In this document: positions 49,828-59,272 of the stretch, one piece after another
Numbering within the stretch: the stretch's first letter is position 1
Layout: each line of letters begins with the position of its first letter
Source of the DNA: JAEXOD01 sp963663265
Lineage (GTDB): Bacteria; Bacteroidota; Ignavibacteria; Ignavibacteriales; Melioribacteraceae
NCBI GenBank assembly: GCA_963663265.2
Contig: CAXXXM010000002.1
Coordinates: 1,612,001-1,676,000, forward strand
Direction: 5' to 3'
Length of the DNA: 64,000 nucleotides
The notes under the pieces: generated by a model
Told to the model about the DNA's origin: nothing
The model's input: only the letters and a program-made list of their open reading frames with translations
Databases searched by the model: none
Position numbers and translations under genes: made by a program

Positions 49828-51027
49828 TTATTCAATTACATTACATGGTAAAACTATTTTAAAAGTTGTTCCAATATCCGGAGTACTTTCTACTTTTAAT
49901 TCGCCGCCATGTTGTTTAATAATGTTATACGATATATATAAACCCAAACCTGTTCCGCCGGACTCACGCTTAGTTGTAAAAAAAGGATCAAAAATATGTT
50001 TAATCTTTTCTTGGGGAATGCCGCTCCCTTCATCCTTAAAAATTATATAAATAGAATTGTTTTCTGATTTGTGCATTAAATCAATAGCAATTTTTTGAGA
50101 TGGAGAAGTTAATGCATGACAGGCATTATTAATCAAATTAATTATAACTTGCTCAAGTTGTTGAGGATTTCCTTGCAGCTTTGGTAAATAGTGGTTGTAG
50201 TTTACAATAAAACAGTTGGTGGAATTTTTTATTAAATTTCCGGATATCATAACAGCATTTTCAATAATTTCGTTAATATCTATAATAGTGTCAAAACTGT
50301 TTTGGTTATCTCTACGAGCAAAATTGGTTAAGCCTTGAGTTATTTTTTGAATTCGTATAGCACCGTTGTAAATACCATCAATAGATTTTTTAATTTTTTC
50401 TGTTGATTTACTATAAACCATACCGCCTAATAGAAAATCACCATTTGTTTTATAATACTCTTGTAAAATTGGTTGAATATCATTCCACACACGCCCCAAA
50501 ACCGAAATGTTTAACAAAATAAAGTTGTTTGGATTGTTGATTTCGTGTGCCACGCCGGTAGTTAAAGTTCCAATTGAAACCATTTTGTCTGCTTCAATAA
50601 GTTGAAGTTGTTTAATTTCAGCTAAGTCTTCGGCTTGTTTTCGTTCTGTAATATCATTAATAAGTCCATCGTAATATATTACTTCGCCAAATTCGTTTTT
50701 TGAAAGTACAATGCTATTCCTTACCCATTTAAGAGAACCATTTCTGTGGTATATTCTATGTTCAAGTGATTGAACATTAATTCCAAGCGATGCATTACGT
50801 GCTTGTTCAAGCACTTTAGGTTTATCATCTTCATGCACCATAGAAAACCATAAATCAGGATTAGCCGTAAAATCTTCAGATGTATATCCTGTTACAGCCA
50901 AACACCCGGGACCGTGTAATGTTTCTGTTGCATGGTTGTTATAAATTTTTACTGTATAAATATAATCGGTAAGATATCGTAATAGTCGGTTATATCTTTC
51001 CTGTGCTTCAATTATTTCATTAACCAT
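49828..51027 (-). CDS. soluble PAS-domain sensor histidine kinase
   Basis: 399 residues without a membrane helix. N-terminal PAS/PAC module (about 20-130, ending INDITERKQAED), dimerisation/phosphoacceptor helix with the H-box TTGVAHEINNPNNFI (His near 160), and an HATPase domain with NLINNACHAL (N box), DEGSGIPQEKI (G1), FDPFFTTKRESGGTGLGLYI (F and G2 boxes). Cytoplasmic, so it probably senses an internal signal or partner protein. It forms a two-gene operon with the following sigma-54 regulator. Confidence 0.93.
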   Translation of the reverse strand: MVNEIIEAQERYNRLLRYLTDYIYTVKIYNNHATETLHGPGCLAVTGYTSEDFTANPDLWFSMVHEDDKPKVLEQARNASLGINVQSLEHRIYHRNGSLKWVRNSIVLSKNEFGEVIYYDGLINDITERKQAEDLAEIKQLQLIEADKMVSIGTLTTGVAHEINNPNNFILLNISVLGRVWNDIQPILQEYYKTNGDFLLGGMVYSKSTEKIKKSIDGIYNGAIRIQKITQGLTNFARRDNQNSFDTIIDINEIIENAVMISGNLIKNSTNCFIVNYNHYLPKLQGNPQQLEQVIINLINNACHALTSPSQKIAIDLMHKSENNSIYIIFKDEGSGIPQEKIKHIFDPFFTTKRESGGTGLGLYISYNIIKQHGGELKVESTPDIGTTFKIVLPCNVIE

Positions 51028-51116
51028 ATAACTTTAAATTTTTAATACATAATGTAAATTTAACAATAAAATGATTAAAGTTAAATTTAATTAGGAAGGA
51101 TAGAATATCTCAACTT

Positions 51117-52241
51117 TTATTCAAATAAAGCCAGATAATCCTTAAATGAATATTTTTTACTCCGTTGAAGTCCAGTAATTTCGTGAAGAATACCTAATGC
51201 TTCTAAATCATTTACTAATCGAGAACTTGTAGAAAAAGAAAGTTTGGTGATTTCACTAATAATTTGTGTGTTTACAATCGGACGTTTATACAGGTAGTTT
51301 ACAATTAAAATGGCATTTGCTGCTCTATTGCCAAGTGTTTGGATTTTTTGTTCAACATCTTTTTGCAATTGCAAAATATTATCAAAAGTTTTAATCTCTT
51401 TTTCTGCCGTTGTGATTAAACCGACAAGAAAAAACTTAAACCATTGATTAAGGTTATTGTTATTTCTTACATGCATTAAGTTATCAAAATAAATAGTACG
51501 GTTTTTTTCAAAAAAATCTGATAAATATAAAATCGGCTTTTTAATTACCCCCTTATAAATAAGGTATAAAATAATAAGTAGTCTGCCAAGTCTACCATTG
51601 CCATCTAAAAATGGGTGTATGGTTTCAAACTGATAATGAATTAATGCAACTTTTAACAACTCAGGTAAAAGAATATCATCATTATGAACAAATTTTTCCA
51701 AATCGCCCATTAAGTCTCCTATTTCGGTATGAATAGGTGGTATAAAAACAGCATCTTTTAATGTTGCACTACCAATCCAATTTTGACTTGTTCGAAATTC
51801 GCCTGGCTGCTTATATTTTCCTCTAACACCTTTTAGTAATATACTATGAACATCTTTGATTAATCGGGTTGAAAACGGTAATTTTTTAAGTAATATTTGG
51901 GCGTGTTCAATAGCTTTGATGTAATTTTGTACTTCTTCCCAATCCGATTTCTTTTCTAATGGAATATCTTCTGAATCTAAAAAAGCATCTTCAATATTAG
52001 TCTGAGTTCCTTCAATTCTATTACTATAAGTCGCCTCTTTAGCAACGTGCATTTGGATAAACAAGTTAATATTAGGAATGTATTCTGAATACATATCTAA
52101 TTTCCCTATTAAACGATCTGCTTGACTTAATAGAGAAATAACTTCCATGTTTTCAACACTCCAAGGTTTATTTAATAATGAAGGTTGAAAGCTTTTATAA
52201 CCCGTTTGATTGATGTAATTACCAGCAATAAAGTTTTTCAA
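51117..52241 (-). CDS. Fic-domain AMP-transferase with N-terminal inhibitory motif and C-terminal wHTH
   Basis: Fic enzymes transfer AMP (or related groups) to protein hydroxyls. Active-site loop HPFLDGNGRLGR with the catalytic His near residue 209; inhibitory helix TYSNRIEGTQ, matching (S/T)xxxE(G/N) in the N-terminal position (class II, self-inhibited). The C-terminus (about 300-374) resembles a winged helix (NTQIISEITKLSFSTSSRLVNDLEALGIL). Start is placed at TTG 52241 because MKNFIAGNYINQTGYKSFQP is the family opening; the frame is open to ATG 52292, but those 17 codons are read from the 41-bp repeat array. The array of inverted GAAAATAA sites at its 5' end suggests autoregulation. Confidence 0.85.
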   Translation of the reverse strand: MKNFIAGNYINQTGYKSFQPSLLNKPWSVENMEVISLLSQADRLIGKLDMYSEYIPNINLFIQMHVAKEATYSNRIEGTQTNIEDAFLDSEDIPLEKKSDWEEVQNYIKAIEHAQILLKKLPFSTRLIKDVHSILLKGVRGKYKQPGEFRTSQNWIGSATLKDAVFIPPIHTEIGDLMGDLEKFVHNDDILLPELLKVALIHYQFETIHPFLDGNGRLGRLLIILYLIYKGVIKKPILYLSDFFEKNRTIYFDNLMHVRNNNNLNQWFKFFLVGLITTAEKEIKTFDNILQLQKDVEQKIQTLGNRAANAILIVNYLYKRPIVNTQIISEITKLSFSTSSRLVNDLEALGILHEITGLQRSKKYSFKDYLALFE

Positions 52242-52256
52242 AACACACCTGTTTTT

Positions 52257-52403
52257 GAAAATAAATATAGAGCTTATTTTCATTTTTGTCAATATTTGAA
52301 AATAAGGAATGTCGTTATTTTCATTTTTGTCAATATTTGAAAATAAGGAATGTTGTTATTTTCATTTTAGGGCACTTTTGAAAATAAGGGTTGCGTTATT
52401 TTC
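52257..52403. repeat. tandem array of 41-bp palindromic units at the fic 5' end
   Basis: GAAAATAA begins at 52257, 52298, 52339 and 52380 (exactly 41 apart) and TTATTTTC begins at 52274, 52315, 52356 and 52396 (41, 41, 40 apart). Each unit therefore holds an inverted pair, and two full units are almost identical over 41 nt. The spacers are also repeated, so this is neither a CRISPR nor random AT-rich DNA. Read as an operator array or promoter-proximal minisatellite. Confidence 0.8.
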
Positions 52404-52517
52404 ATTGTTATCGATGAAATTAATTAAGTATAAAACTTTTACAAATTTCAAATTAGAAGTGCTTTATTTGGAGAATTATTGTAATTTGCAAATAATAAAA
52501 AGCGAGGAAAGATAAGT

Positions 52518-52979
52518 CCGGTTCATTTATGTGTACCAGGTGCCAAACCTGTTTTTTATGATGGTCAAATTTTCAAAACGATAATACCATTAACAAGTGA
52601 CATCGCTTTAGATGATGGCACTATAAACGGTTCAGATGGCACTATAAATGGTGTAGTAAATGCCGTAAATGGTACAGTAAATGGTGTAGATGGCACTATA
52701 AATGGTGCAGTAACTGCCAAAAATGGTACAGTAAATATTGAACAAGTAAAAAAACACTTATAAGTTGATTCCAATACAAGTAATTTAGTTTTAGAAAGAT
52801 TGCTGAAATTATATGAATATATATTACATAATCCGGGGAAAAATACAGTTCAGTTATCTAAGGCAATGGGAATCCCTTTAAGGAAATTACGACGAGATAT
52901 TCAATTGTTGGAAAAACAAGTTTTATTTATAGGCTCACCTAAAAAAGGTGGCTATTATATAAAACAAAATGGGAAATGA
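52518..52979 (+). pseudogene. 3' remnant of an AlbA_2/RecG-like ATP-binding regulator
   Basis: A frame without a start reads PGAKPVFYDGQIFKTIIPLT, the C-terminal segment of Bacteroidota AlbA_2/RecG-like DNA-binding proteins, then a glycine-asparagine run with repeated GTINGx/GTVNGx units, reaching TAA at 52761-52763. The same frame continues past the stop with a winged-helix-like sequence (LLKLYEYILHNPGKNTVQLSKAMG...LRRDIQLLEK) to TGA at 52977-52979. The 5' part of the gene, with the ATPase-like AlbA_2 domain, is absent, and one in-frame stop interrupts the rest. It adjoins the 41-bp array, so deletion at the array is a possible cause. Confidence 0.65.
52613..52735 (+). repeat. internal short tandem repeat encoding GTING-type units
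   Basis: Repeats of GGCACTATAAATGGT, GGTACAGTAAATGGTGTAG and similar phrases, in multiples of three bases, translate as a string of G-T-(I/V)-N-G motifs between the nuclease-like and winged-helix parts of the remnant gene. Confidence 0.6.
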
Positions 52980-53108
52980 TTTTAATGGTTAGAGTTTAAA
53001 TAAAGTTTCATTTTGCAAATTAGAAGAAAGACCCACAGTAGAAAGTGAAATCAGAATAACTTAAAGCCGATTTTGTATATTGAATTTTTCCCATATAAAC
53101 ACAAAAAA

Positions 53109-53152
53109 GCCTGCCAATTTGGGCATTGCAAATGCAAAGAAGCCTGGCAGGC
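53109..53152. other. imperfect long hairpin, unknown role
   Basis: GCCTGCCA (53109-53116) pairs perfectly with TGGCAGGC (53145-53152), and GCATT/AATGC pair inside. No T-run follows. It lies in the roughly 300-nt non-coding stretch 52980-53278 before the lipocalin gene, which shows nothing else recognisable. Confidence 0.4.
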
Positions 53153-53278
53153 ATGTTAATTCAAATTTAATAAATATTTTGACAATTACAAAAATAGTTA
53201 TTAATGATTATTAAATATTTTTGTCTAAAGGAACAAAACAGACACTAAATATAGTTATAATAAAAAAAGAGAATATCT

Positions 53279-53803
53279 ATGAAAACTATTATAATTTTAC
53301 TTGGTTTGGTTTTAACAGTAAACATAAGTGCACAAAATAACGAACTTAAAACGGTTAAATCTGTAGATTTAAAAAAATATGTAGGAACTTGGTACGAAAT
53401 TTCAAAAATTCCCAATAAATTTCAAAAGCAATGCGTAAAAGGTACAACCGCCCAATACAAATTAAACGAAGATGGCGAAATTGAAGTAATAAATAGCTGT
53501 ATTGATATTGATGGCGAAAAGGACGTTGCTAATGGATTGGCAAGAATAGTTGATAAAAATACAAACTCAAAGCTTGAAGTTAGTTTTGTAAGTATCTTTG
53601 GCTGGCATTTGTTTTGGGGAGATTATTGGGTAATAGGATTAGGTGAAAATTATGAGTATGCTGTTGTTGGAACTCCATCAAGAAAATATGGCTGGATATT
53701 AAGCAGAACTCCGCAATTAGATAAAGAAAAATTAGATGAAGCATATAAAGTTTTGGAAGACTCGGGGTATAAAATAAAAGATTTTGAATTATCAAAGCAG
53801 TAA
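53279..53803 (+). CDS. lipocalin family protein (Blc-like)
   Basis: 174 residues. A signal peptide (KTIIILLGLVLTVNISAQ) without a lipobox is followed by the lipocalin signature VGTWYEISKIPNKFQKQCV, then GLARIVDKNTNSKLEVSF, WGDYWVIGLGENYEYAVVGTPSRKYGWILSRTP, the standard order of bacterial Blc proteins. It binds lipids or small hydrophobic molecules in the periplasm or at the outer membrane. Cysteines at CVKG and NSCID may form a disulfide. Separate promoter; no partners nearby. Confidence 0.9.
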   Translation: MKTIIILLGLVLTVNISAQNNELKTVKSVDLKKYVGTWYEISKIPNKFQKQCVKGTTAQYKLNEDGEIEVINSCIDIDGEKDVANGLARIVDKNTNSKLEVSFVSIFGWHLFWGDYWVIGLGENYEYAVVGTPSRKYGWILSRTPQLDKEKLDEAYKVLEDSGYKIKDFELSKQ

Positions 53804-53891
53804 TTGTGCTAATTTAAGAAAATAATAATCCTTTTTTAATAGTACATTTATTTATATTTTTGTACATATTAATAATAATTGAATTCAAATA

Positions 53892-54716
53892 ATGAAAGAA
53901 TTACTTAAGAAAGTACCTCCACTGTTTGCTATTGCACTTAAAGCATACAGGGCAAAAATAGCTTTTGCGTATTATAAAAAACCATTAAAAAACATTCTTA
54001 AATGGTTGTTTACTTCTAAAGAAACTACAAATTTTACGTTTCCAATTTCGGAAATGAACAAACAGTATTTGGCTTCTTTGATTTCGTATATTACAAAAAC
54101 AAGCTACAATAAAGTATATGGCTATTTTGATGAGTTAGAGCAAGATCAAGAATTAGCAAATCATATTATTGAATATGCAAAAAAAAGCGATAGAAATTTT
54201 GTTTCAGATGAAAAACCACTATATGGTAGAAGAGTAGGCTGGTATGCGTTTGTTAGAATTATGAAACCCGGCATTGTTATTGAAACAGGGGTTGAAAAAG
54301 GTTTAGGAAGCTGCGTATTAACAACTGCTTTAAAAAGGAATGCTGCTGAAGGGTATAAAGGATACTATTATGGCACCGATATTAATCCTGATGCCGGTTT
54401 TTTATTTGGAGGGGAATATAAAAAATACGGCGAAATTTTGTATGGTGATTCCATTACATCATTAAAAAAATTAGAATGTACAATTGATTTATTTATAAAC
54501 GATAGCGATCATAGCGATGAATATGAATATGATGAGTATATGACCATATATAAAAACCTTTCCGAAAACGCCGTTATTTTGGGTGATAATTCTCATTGTA
54601 CTACAAAACTATTAGATTTTTCGCGATTGATGAAGCGACAATTCATCTTTTTTAAAGAAGAACCAAAAGACCATTGGTACCCGGGTGCGGGAATAGGAAT
54701 AAGCTTTAAAAGTTAA
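53892..54716 (+). CDS. class I SAM-dependent methyltransferase
   Basis: 274 residues. The SAM-binding region reads GIVIETGVEKGLGSCVLTTAL (motif I, about 134-154), YYGTDINPDAGFLF (motif II) and TIDLFINDSDHSDEYEYDEYMTIYKNL (Methyltransf_24-like motif with the IDxDH pattern). N-terminal basic amphipathic segment (KAYRAKIAFAYYKKPLKNILKW) may contact membrane. This type often methylates sugars, lipids or small molecules; the acceptor is not predictable. Single gene between the lipocalin and the large kinase. Confidence 0.78.
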   Translation: MKELLKKVPPLFAIALKAYRAKIAFAYYKKPLKNILKWLFTSKETTNFTFPISEMNKQYLASLISYITKTSYNKVYGYFDELEQDQELANHIIEYAKKSDRNFVSDEKPLYGRRVGWYAFVRIMKPGIVIETGVEKGLGSCVLTTALKRNAAEGYKGYYYGTDINPDAGFLFGGEYKKYGEILYGDSITSLKKLECTIDLFINDSDHSDEYEYDEYMTIYKNLSENAVILGDNSHCTTKLLDFSRLMKRQFIFFKEEPKDHWYPGAGIGISFKS

Positions 54717-54834
54717 CTAAAAGTTTGTAAGTTATTTATTTTGGCTTTTGAAAGTCATTTTTTAATACATTATAAACTTTTTATTTGTTTTTTCGATAAT
54801 TAAACAAATTGGGATAACAAAAAGTGTATAGTGT

Positions 54835-57800
54835 ATGGAAAAGATAAAATTCAAAACCATCATATTGGCTGAAGAAGATAGAGTTTTTCGTATTATTCAT
54901 TATGTTACTTTATTAATCCTAATTGGGTTTGTTTCACTAATTTTTGAAAGACTCATATTAAAAGAGTATGAATTAGTTACCTCCTATGCTGTTTTTACTT
55001 CCATTCTTTTTATTGCCTTTATACTTGTAAAATTGAAACATGCTGTGTTAGGTGGATATTTAGTTATTGCCGATTTACTGGGTTTTGCATTTTATATTTC
55101 GTATCTACATAATGGACTAAATAATGCGATGTTGTTTGCTATTCCGGGAATTTTGGTTCTTGCAGGATTAATGTTTCCGGAAAATGAGTTTTATTTTTTC
55201 GCTTTTTTTGCAATTGTAATAATTGTGATAATAGGTATATTGGAAGTAAATGGGACGTTAATAGGAACGCAGACCCCTTATACCATTTCGGATGTGTTTG
55301 ATAGAAGCTTGGTGGTTTTACTTAGTGCAATAGGTATAAAAATCTTTTCTAATGAAATACGGAGAAGTTTTAAATTTGCCAAAGATAGAGAAGCGGAAAT
55401 AAGGGTTAAAATTGAAGAGGTTACTGCTTCAGAAAGCAGATTTAGAAGTTTGTTTGATAATTCTTTAGACCCTCTTTTGCTTGTAGATGAAACAGTACAA
55501 GTTGTTGATTGTAATAAGGCAACCGTAGATTTTTTGAATGTTAAAAGTAAAGAAGAAATAATTAATAAAGATTTGCTTAGTTTTTCCGATGAATTACAAC
55601 CCGATGGTCTGTTATCGATAGGCAAATTTGAAGAAATTAAACGTGAAATGGGCCGAAAAAGCACAAAAGTTATCGAGTGGGTTTTTGGTTCTAATAATAA
55701 CAAAAGATATGTTGAAATGTCTTTTACTTTAATCCCCTTTGGTAACAAAAGTTATTACTTAAGTCATTGGCGTGATATAACTGAACGGAAAATTTACGAA
55801 AATGAATTGAAAGAAAAACAACTGTTTATTGAAAGAGTTACAGAGCAATCCCCAGATATAATTTATATTTTAAATGTAATAAAAAACGAATTTATTTTTG
55901 TTAATCAAAATGTTGGCGGTTTACTTGGCTATACACAAGATGATTTGCCAGCCGATTTTAATTCTTCTTTTAAAATGTTAATCCATCCGGATGATATTTC
56001 TGTTTTTACCAATTACCATAAAAATATTGAAGAAATGGAAGGTAAATACAAATTTGAATATGAATATAGGTTAAAAGCACAGGATGGAACTTGGAAATGG
56101 TTTGCCGGAAGAGAAAAAGAGTTCCAAAGAGAAAACGGAAAAACCATAACAGTTTTAGGCGTACTAACCGATGTATCCGAAAGAAAAAAAATCGAAGAAG
56201 CAATAAAACTTTCTGAAGAAAAATTTTCTAAAGCTTTTAAATCAAGTCCAGTTTCTATTAATATAACCAGATTTTCTGATGGAAAATTTATAGATGTAAA
56301 CAATACATTTGAAACTCTTACCGGATATAAAAGGGATGAAGTGATAGGGACTGATGCAAAAGAACTTGGCATTTGGTATGATACTAATGAAGGCGTTTTT
56401 TTGTTTGATGTTGTTTTAAAACAAAACAAAGTAAAAGACCACCTTGTTAATTTTTTGGATAAGTATGGTAATAGTCATATATGTAGATATACTTCTGAGA
56501 GAATCGAATTAAATGGCGAAGAATGCCTCCTTGCAATTGTTAATGATATTACCGACCAATATAAAACCGAACAAGCTTTAATTGAAGCAGAAATGAAATT
56601 TGGTCTGGTCTTTAAAAGCAGCCCTAATGCTTTATTAATTACATCTTATGAAGAAAAAATAGTTTTAGAGATTAATGATGTAGCCCTTAAAATTTTTGGT
56701 AAAAAAAGAGACGAAGTTATTGGTAAATCATTGCATGAATTACAATTTCTAAGCGAAGAAGATAGAAATAAACTTGTTGAAAGCTTGGAAACCTTAGGGG
56801 TAATTGATGGTATTGAAATGAGGGTTGAATTTAATGGTGTATCTAAAGTAGGATTGTTTTATGGGTTAAAACTTGAAATGAATAATGCTGTAAATATCTT
56901 TTTAACCGTTGTTGATATTACAGAATTAATAGAAACTTCAAACGCACTTAAACAGAGAGAAGAACTGTATAGAACATTGATGGAAAATATGAATGAAGCA
57001 GTTCTTCAAACAGATTTAGAAGATAAAGTTACTTATGTTAATAATAGATTTGAAAATGTGTTGGGTTATAACCCAAATGAAGTTCTGGGCAAATCAATAT
57101 ATCAGTTTTTGTTGGACGCAGAGGATTCCGATTTTGTTAAACGGGCAAACGAAAAAAGAAAAAACAAAGTATACGAACAATATGAAATGAAGCTAAAACA
57201 TAAAGATGGGTATTACTTAAATTTTTTGATTAGTGCATCGCCTGTTATTGAACCAAGTGGTGAAGTTTCCGGCTCGATTGGAGTTATGACGGATATTACC
57301 GATATGCTAAAAGCAATTGAACAATTAAAAACGAGTGAGGAAAAATTTAGACTAATTGCAGAAAATTCTGCCGATATTATTAGCATTCAAACAATTGATG
57401 GAAAATTTAAATATTTATCACCATCCTGTTTTTCAATAATAGGATATTATCCTGAGGAATTAATTGGACAAACTCCCGTTTTCTTTATAAAACCCGAGTA
57501 TAAAGAAAAATTCTTAAATGTATATTCGCAAAACTATCAAAAAAAATCTTTGTACACAGTTACATTTGAAGCAACTGCTAAAGATGGAAGAGATATTTGG
57601 TTAGAATCGACATCAATTATAGTGAAAGACAGTAATAATAGCCCTAAAGAAATTCAAACTCTAACACGTGATATAACCGAAAGAAAAAATATTGAATTAG
57701 TTTTAGAGGATGCAATTAGATTTAATAACTTGGTAATGAACTCCCTTCCAATTGCTTTAATTTCTGTTGAACGAAATCTTACTGTTAATTTATATAACGA

Positions 57801-58842
57801 GGCTGCTCTAAAATATAAAAAGGAAATTAAGGGAGAGGAAAAACTTTTTAATTTATTCCCCATATTAAATTCTGTAAAATCTAAAATTCAGGAAACCATA
57901 TTAAACATTAAACAAACAGAAAGCTTGAATTCGATTTCCGACGAGAGTGGAGATTTGAAATATTTAAAATTTATTATATCCCCAATTGAAAGATTAGGAA
58001 AGTATGGGTGTGTTATATTAATTGATGACATAACCCATTTTAGAAATATGGAACAGTTGATGATTCAAAGTGAAAAAATGATGAGCGTTGCAGGATTGGC
58101 AGCCGGTATGGCTCACGAAATAAATAATCCGCTTGGAACAATTGTTCAGGGGTGTCAAAATATTATACGCAGAGTTAGCAAAGAATTACCAAAAAATATT
58201 GAAACTGCACGTAATTTAGGGGTGGAAATTGATTTAATTGATAGTTATTTTCAACAGAGACAGATTTTTGAAATTATTGATTCAATGCGGTTCGCTTCGG
58301 CAAAAGCCGCTGATATTATTAAAAACATGCTGCAATTTAGTAGAAAAAGTGAATCTAAAATGGTGATGTATAGTGTTGAAAGTTTATTAGAACAAACAAG
58401 CGAATTAGCCAACAGCGATTATGATTTTAAGAAAAAATACGATTACAAAAGCATAAATGTAATAAAAGAGTATCAACCGGGTTTGCCGGAAATTAAAATG
58501 ACTGTAACTGAAATGGAGCAAGTTGTTTTTAATTTAATAAGAAATGCTGTTCAAGCTATGAGGAATGACGAGGCATCTAATAAGATTCCTACAATTATTT
58601 TGAGAACCTTACGTGATGAGAAGTATGTTAAGATTGAAGTAGAAGATAATGGTCCCGGAATTCCGGAAAAAATAATATCGCGGATATTTGAACCATTCTT
58701 TACAACCAAAGAGGTGGGAGAAGGAACCGGTTTAGGTTTATCCGTTTCGTATATGATTGTTACAAAAAATCATAAGGGTAAAATTGAAGTAGACTCGAAA
58801 ATTGGAAAGGGAACAAAGTTTATAATTAAACTACCTATATAA
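54835..58842 (+). CDS. membrane multi-PAS sensor histidine kinase
   Basis: 1335 residues. N-terminal block of about five or six membrane helices (about 15-175: LLILIGFVSLIFERLIL, LLSAIGIKIFS and others between them). It is followed by a chain of about seven PAS/PAC modules (starts near RFRSLFDNSLDPLLLV, IERVTEQSPDIIYIL, FSKAFKSSPVSINIT, FGLVFKSSPNALLIT, LYRTLMENMNEAVLQ, FRLIAENSADIISIQ, FNNLVMNSLPIALIS). Then the H-box GLAAGMAHEINNPLGTI, with HATPase motifs NLIRNAVQAM, EDNGPGIPEKI and FEPFFTTKEVGEGTGLGLSV. The response regulator 2 nt downstream is the expected partner; a receiver-kinase hybrid follows. Confidence 0.93.
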   Translation: MEKIKFKTIILAEEDRVFRIIHYVTLLILIGFVSLIFERLILKEYELVTSYAVFTSILFIAFILVKLKHAVLGGYLVIADLLGFAFYISYLHNGLNNAMLFAIPGILVLAGLMFPENEFYFFAFFAIVIIVIIGILEVNGTLIGTQTPYTISDVFDRSLVVLLSAIGIKIFSNEIRRSFKFAKDREAEIRVKIEEVTASESRFRSLFDNSLDPLLLVDETVQVVDCNKATVDFLNVKSKEEIINKDLLSFSDELQPDGLLSIGKFEEIKREMGRKSTKVIEWVFGSNNNKRYVEMSFTLIPFGNKSYYLSHWRDITERKIYENELKEKQLFIERVTEQSPDIIYILNVIKNEFIFVNQNVGGLLGYTQDDLPADFNSSFKMLIHPDDISVFTNYHKNIEEMEGKYKFEYEYRLKAQDGTWKWFAGREKEFQRENGKTITVLGVLTDVSERKKIEEAIKLSEEKFSKAFKSSPVSINITRFSDGKFIDVNNTFETLTGYKRDEVIGTDAKELGIWYDTNEGVFLFDVVLKQNKVKDHLVNFLDKYGNSHICRYTSERIELNGEECLLAIVNDITDQYKTEQALIEAEMKFGLVFKSSPNALLITSYEEKIVLEINDVALKIFGKKRDEVIGKSLHELQFLSEEDRNKLVESLETLGVIDGIEMRVEFNGVSKVGLFYGLKLEMNNAVNIFLTVVDITELIETSNALKQREELYRTLMENMNEAVLQTDLEDKVTYVNNRFENVLGYNPNEVLGKSIYQFLLDAEDSDFVKRANEKRKNKVYEQYEMKLKHKDGYYLNFLISASPVIEPSGEVSGSIGVMTDITDMLKAIEQLKTSEEKFRLIAENSADIISIQTIDGKFKYLSPSCFSIIGYYPEELIGQTPVFFIKPEYKEKFLNVYSQNYQKKSLYTVTFEATAKDGRDIWLESTSIIVKDSNNSPKEIQTLTRDITERKNIELVLEDAIRFNNLVMNSLPIALISVERNLTVNLYNEAALKYKKEIKGEEKLFNLFPILNSVKSKIQETILNIKQTESLNSISDESGDLKYLKFIISPIERLGKYGCVILIDDITHFRNMEQLMIQSEKMMSVAGLAAGMAHEINNPLGTIVQGCQNIIRRVSKELPKNIETARNLGVEIDLIDSYFQQRQIFEIIDSMRFASAKAADIIKNMLQFSRKSESKMVMYSVESLLEQTSELANSDYDFKKKYDYKSINVIKEYQPGLPEIKMTVTEMEQVVFNLIRNAVQAMRNDEASNKIPTIILRTLRDEKYVKIEVEDNGPGIPEKIISRIFEPFFTTKEVGEGTGLGLSVSYMIVTKNHKGKIEVDSKIGKGTKFIIKLPI

Positions 58843-58843
58843 T

Positions 58844-59215
58844 ATGAATAAAAAATTATTAATTGTTGATGATGACGATAAACTACGTTTTAATTTAACG
58901 TTGTTTTTTGAAGATGAAGATTTTGAGTGTATTACTTTTAGCAACGCTGAAGATGCATTGTTGTATGTAAATCAAAACAATAGTGATATTGCAATTGTTG
59001 ATTTACGTTTGCCCGGAATGACCGGAGAAGAGTTTATTATTAAGGCTGCACAAAATTCGCCATGTTTTCAAGCTGTTTTATATACAGGTTCTGCCGATTT
59101 TAGAATTACGCCCGATTTAGCAAATACCGGCATGACTAAAGAAGATATTTTTTTGAAACCATTGGATGATATGAATATCTTATTAGATAGAATAAAAACC
59201 AAGCTAAATATTTGA
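58844..59215 (+). CDS. single-domain response regulator
   Basis: 123 residues, one receiver domain: LLIVDDDDKL (acidic pocket), phosphoacceptor Asp in DIAIVDLRLPGMTGEEF (near residue 52), and the conserved Lys in IFLKPLD. No output domain, so it works as a phosphorelay shuttle or by protein contact. It starts 2 nt after the stop of the multi-PAS kinase. A receiver-histidine kinase hybrid lies 57 nt downstream, a natural phosphate partner. Confidence 0.9.
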   Translation: MNKKLLIVDDDDKLRFNLTLFFEDEDFECITFSNAEDALLYVNQNNSDIAIVDLRLPGMTGEEFIIKAAQNSPCFQAVLYTGSADFRITPDLANTGMTKEDIFLKPLDDMNILLDRIKTKLNI

Positions 59216-59272
59216 TATTCAATTATATTATTAGTTAGCTTTACATTACTTTAATATTTGTTGGTAATATTT

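Noticed and set aside
52257..52403. CRISPR-like array
   Set aside because: The spacers between the repeats are themselves repeated, there are no unique spacers, and no cas genes are near.
52309..52515. Small plus-strand gene of 68 codons
   Set aside because: It is the translation of the 41-bp repeat array plus AT-rich flank, with no ribosome-binding site or family match.
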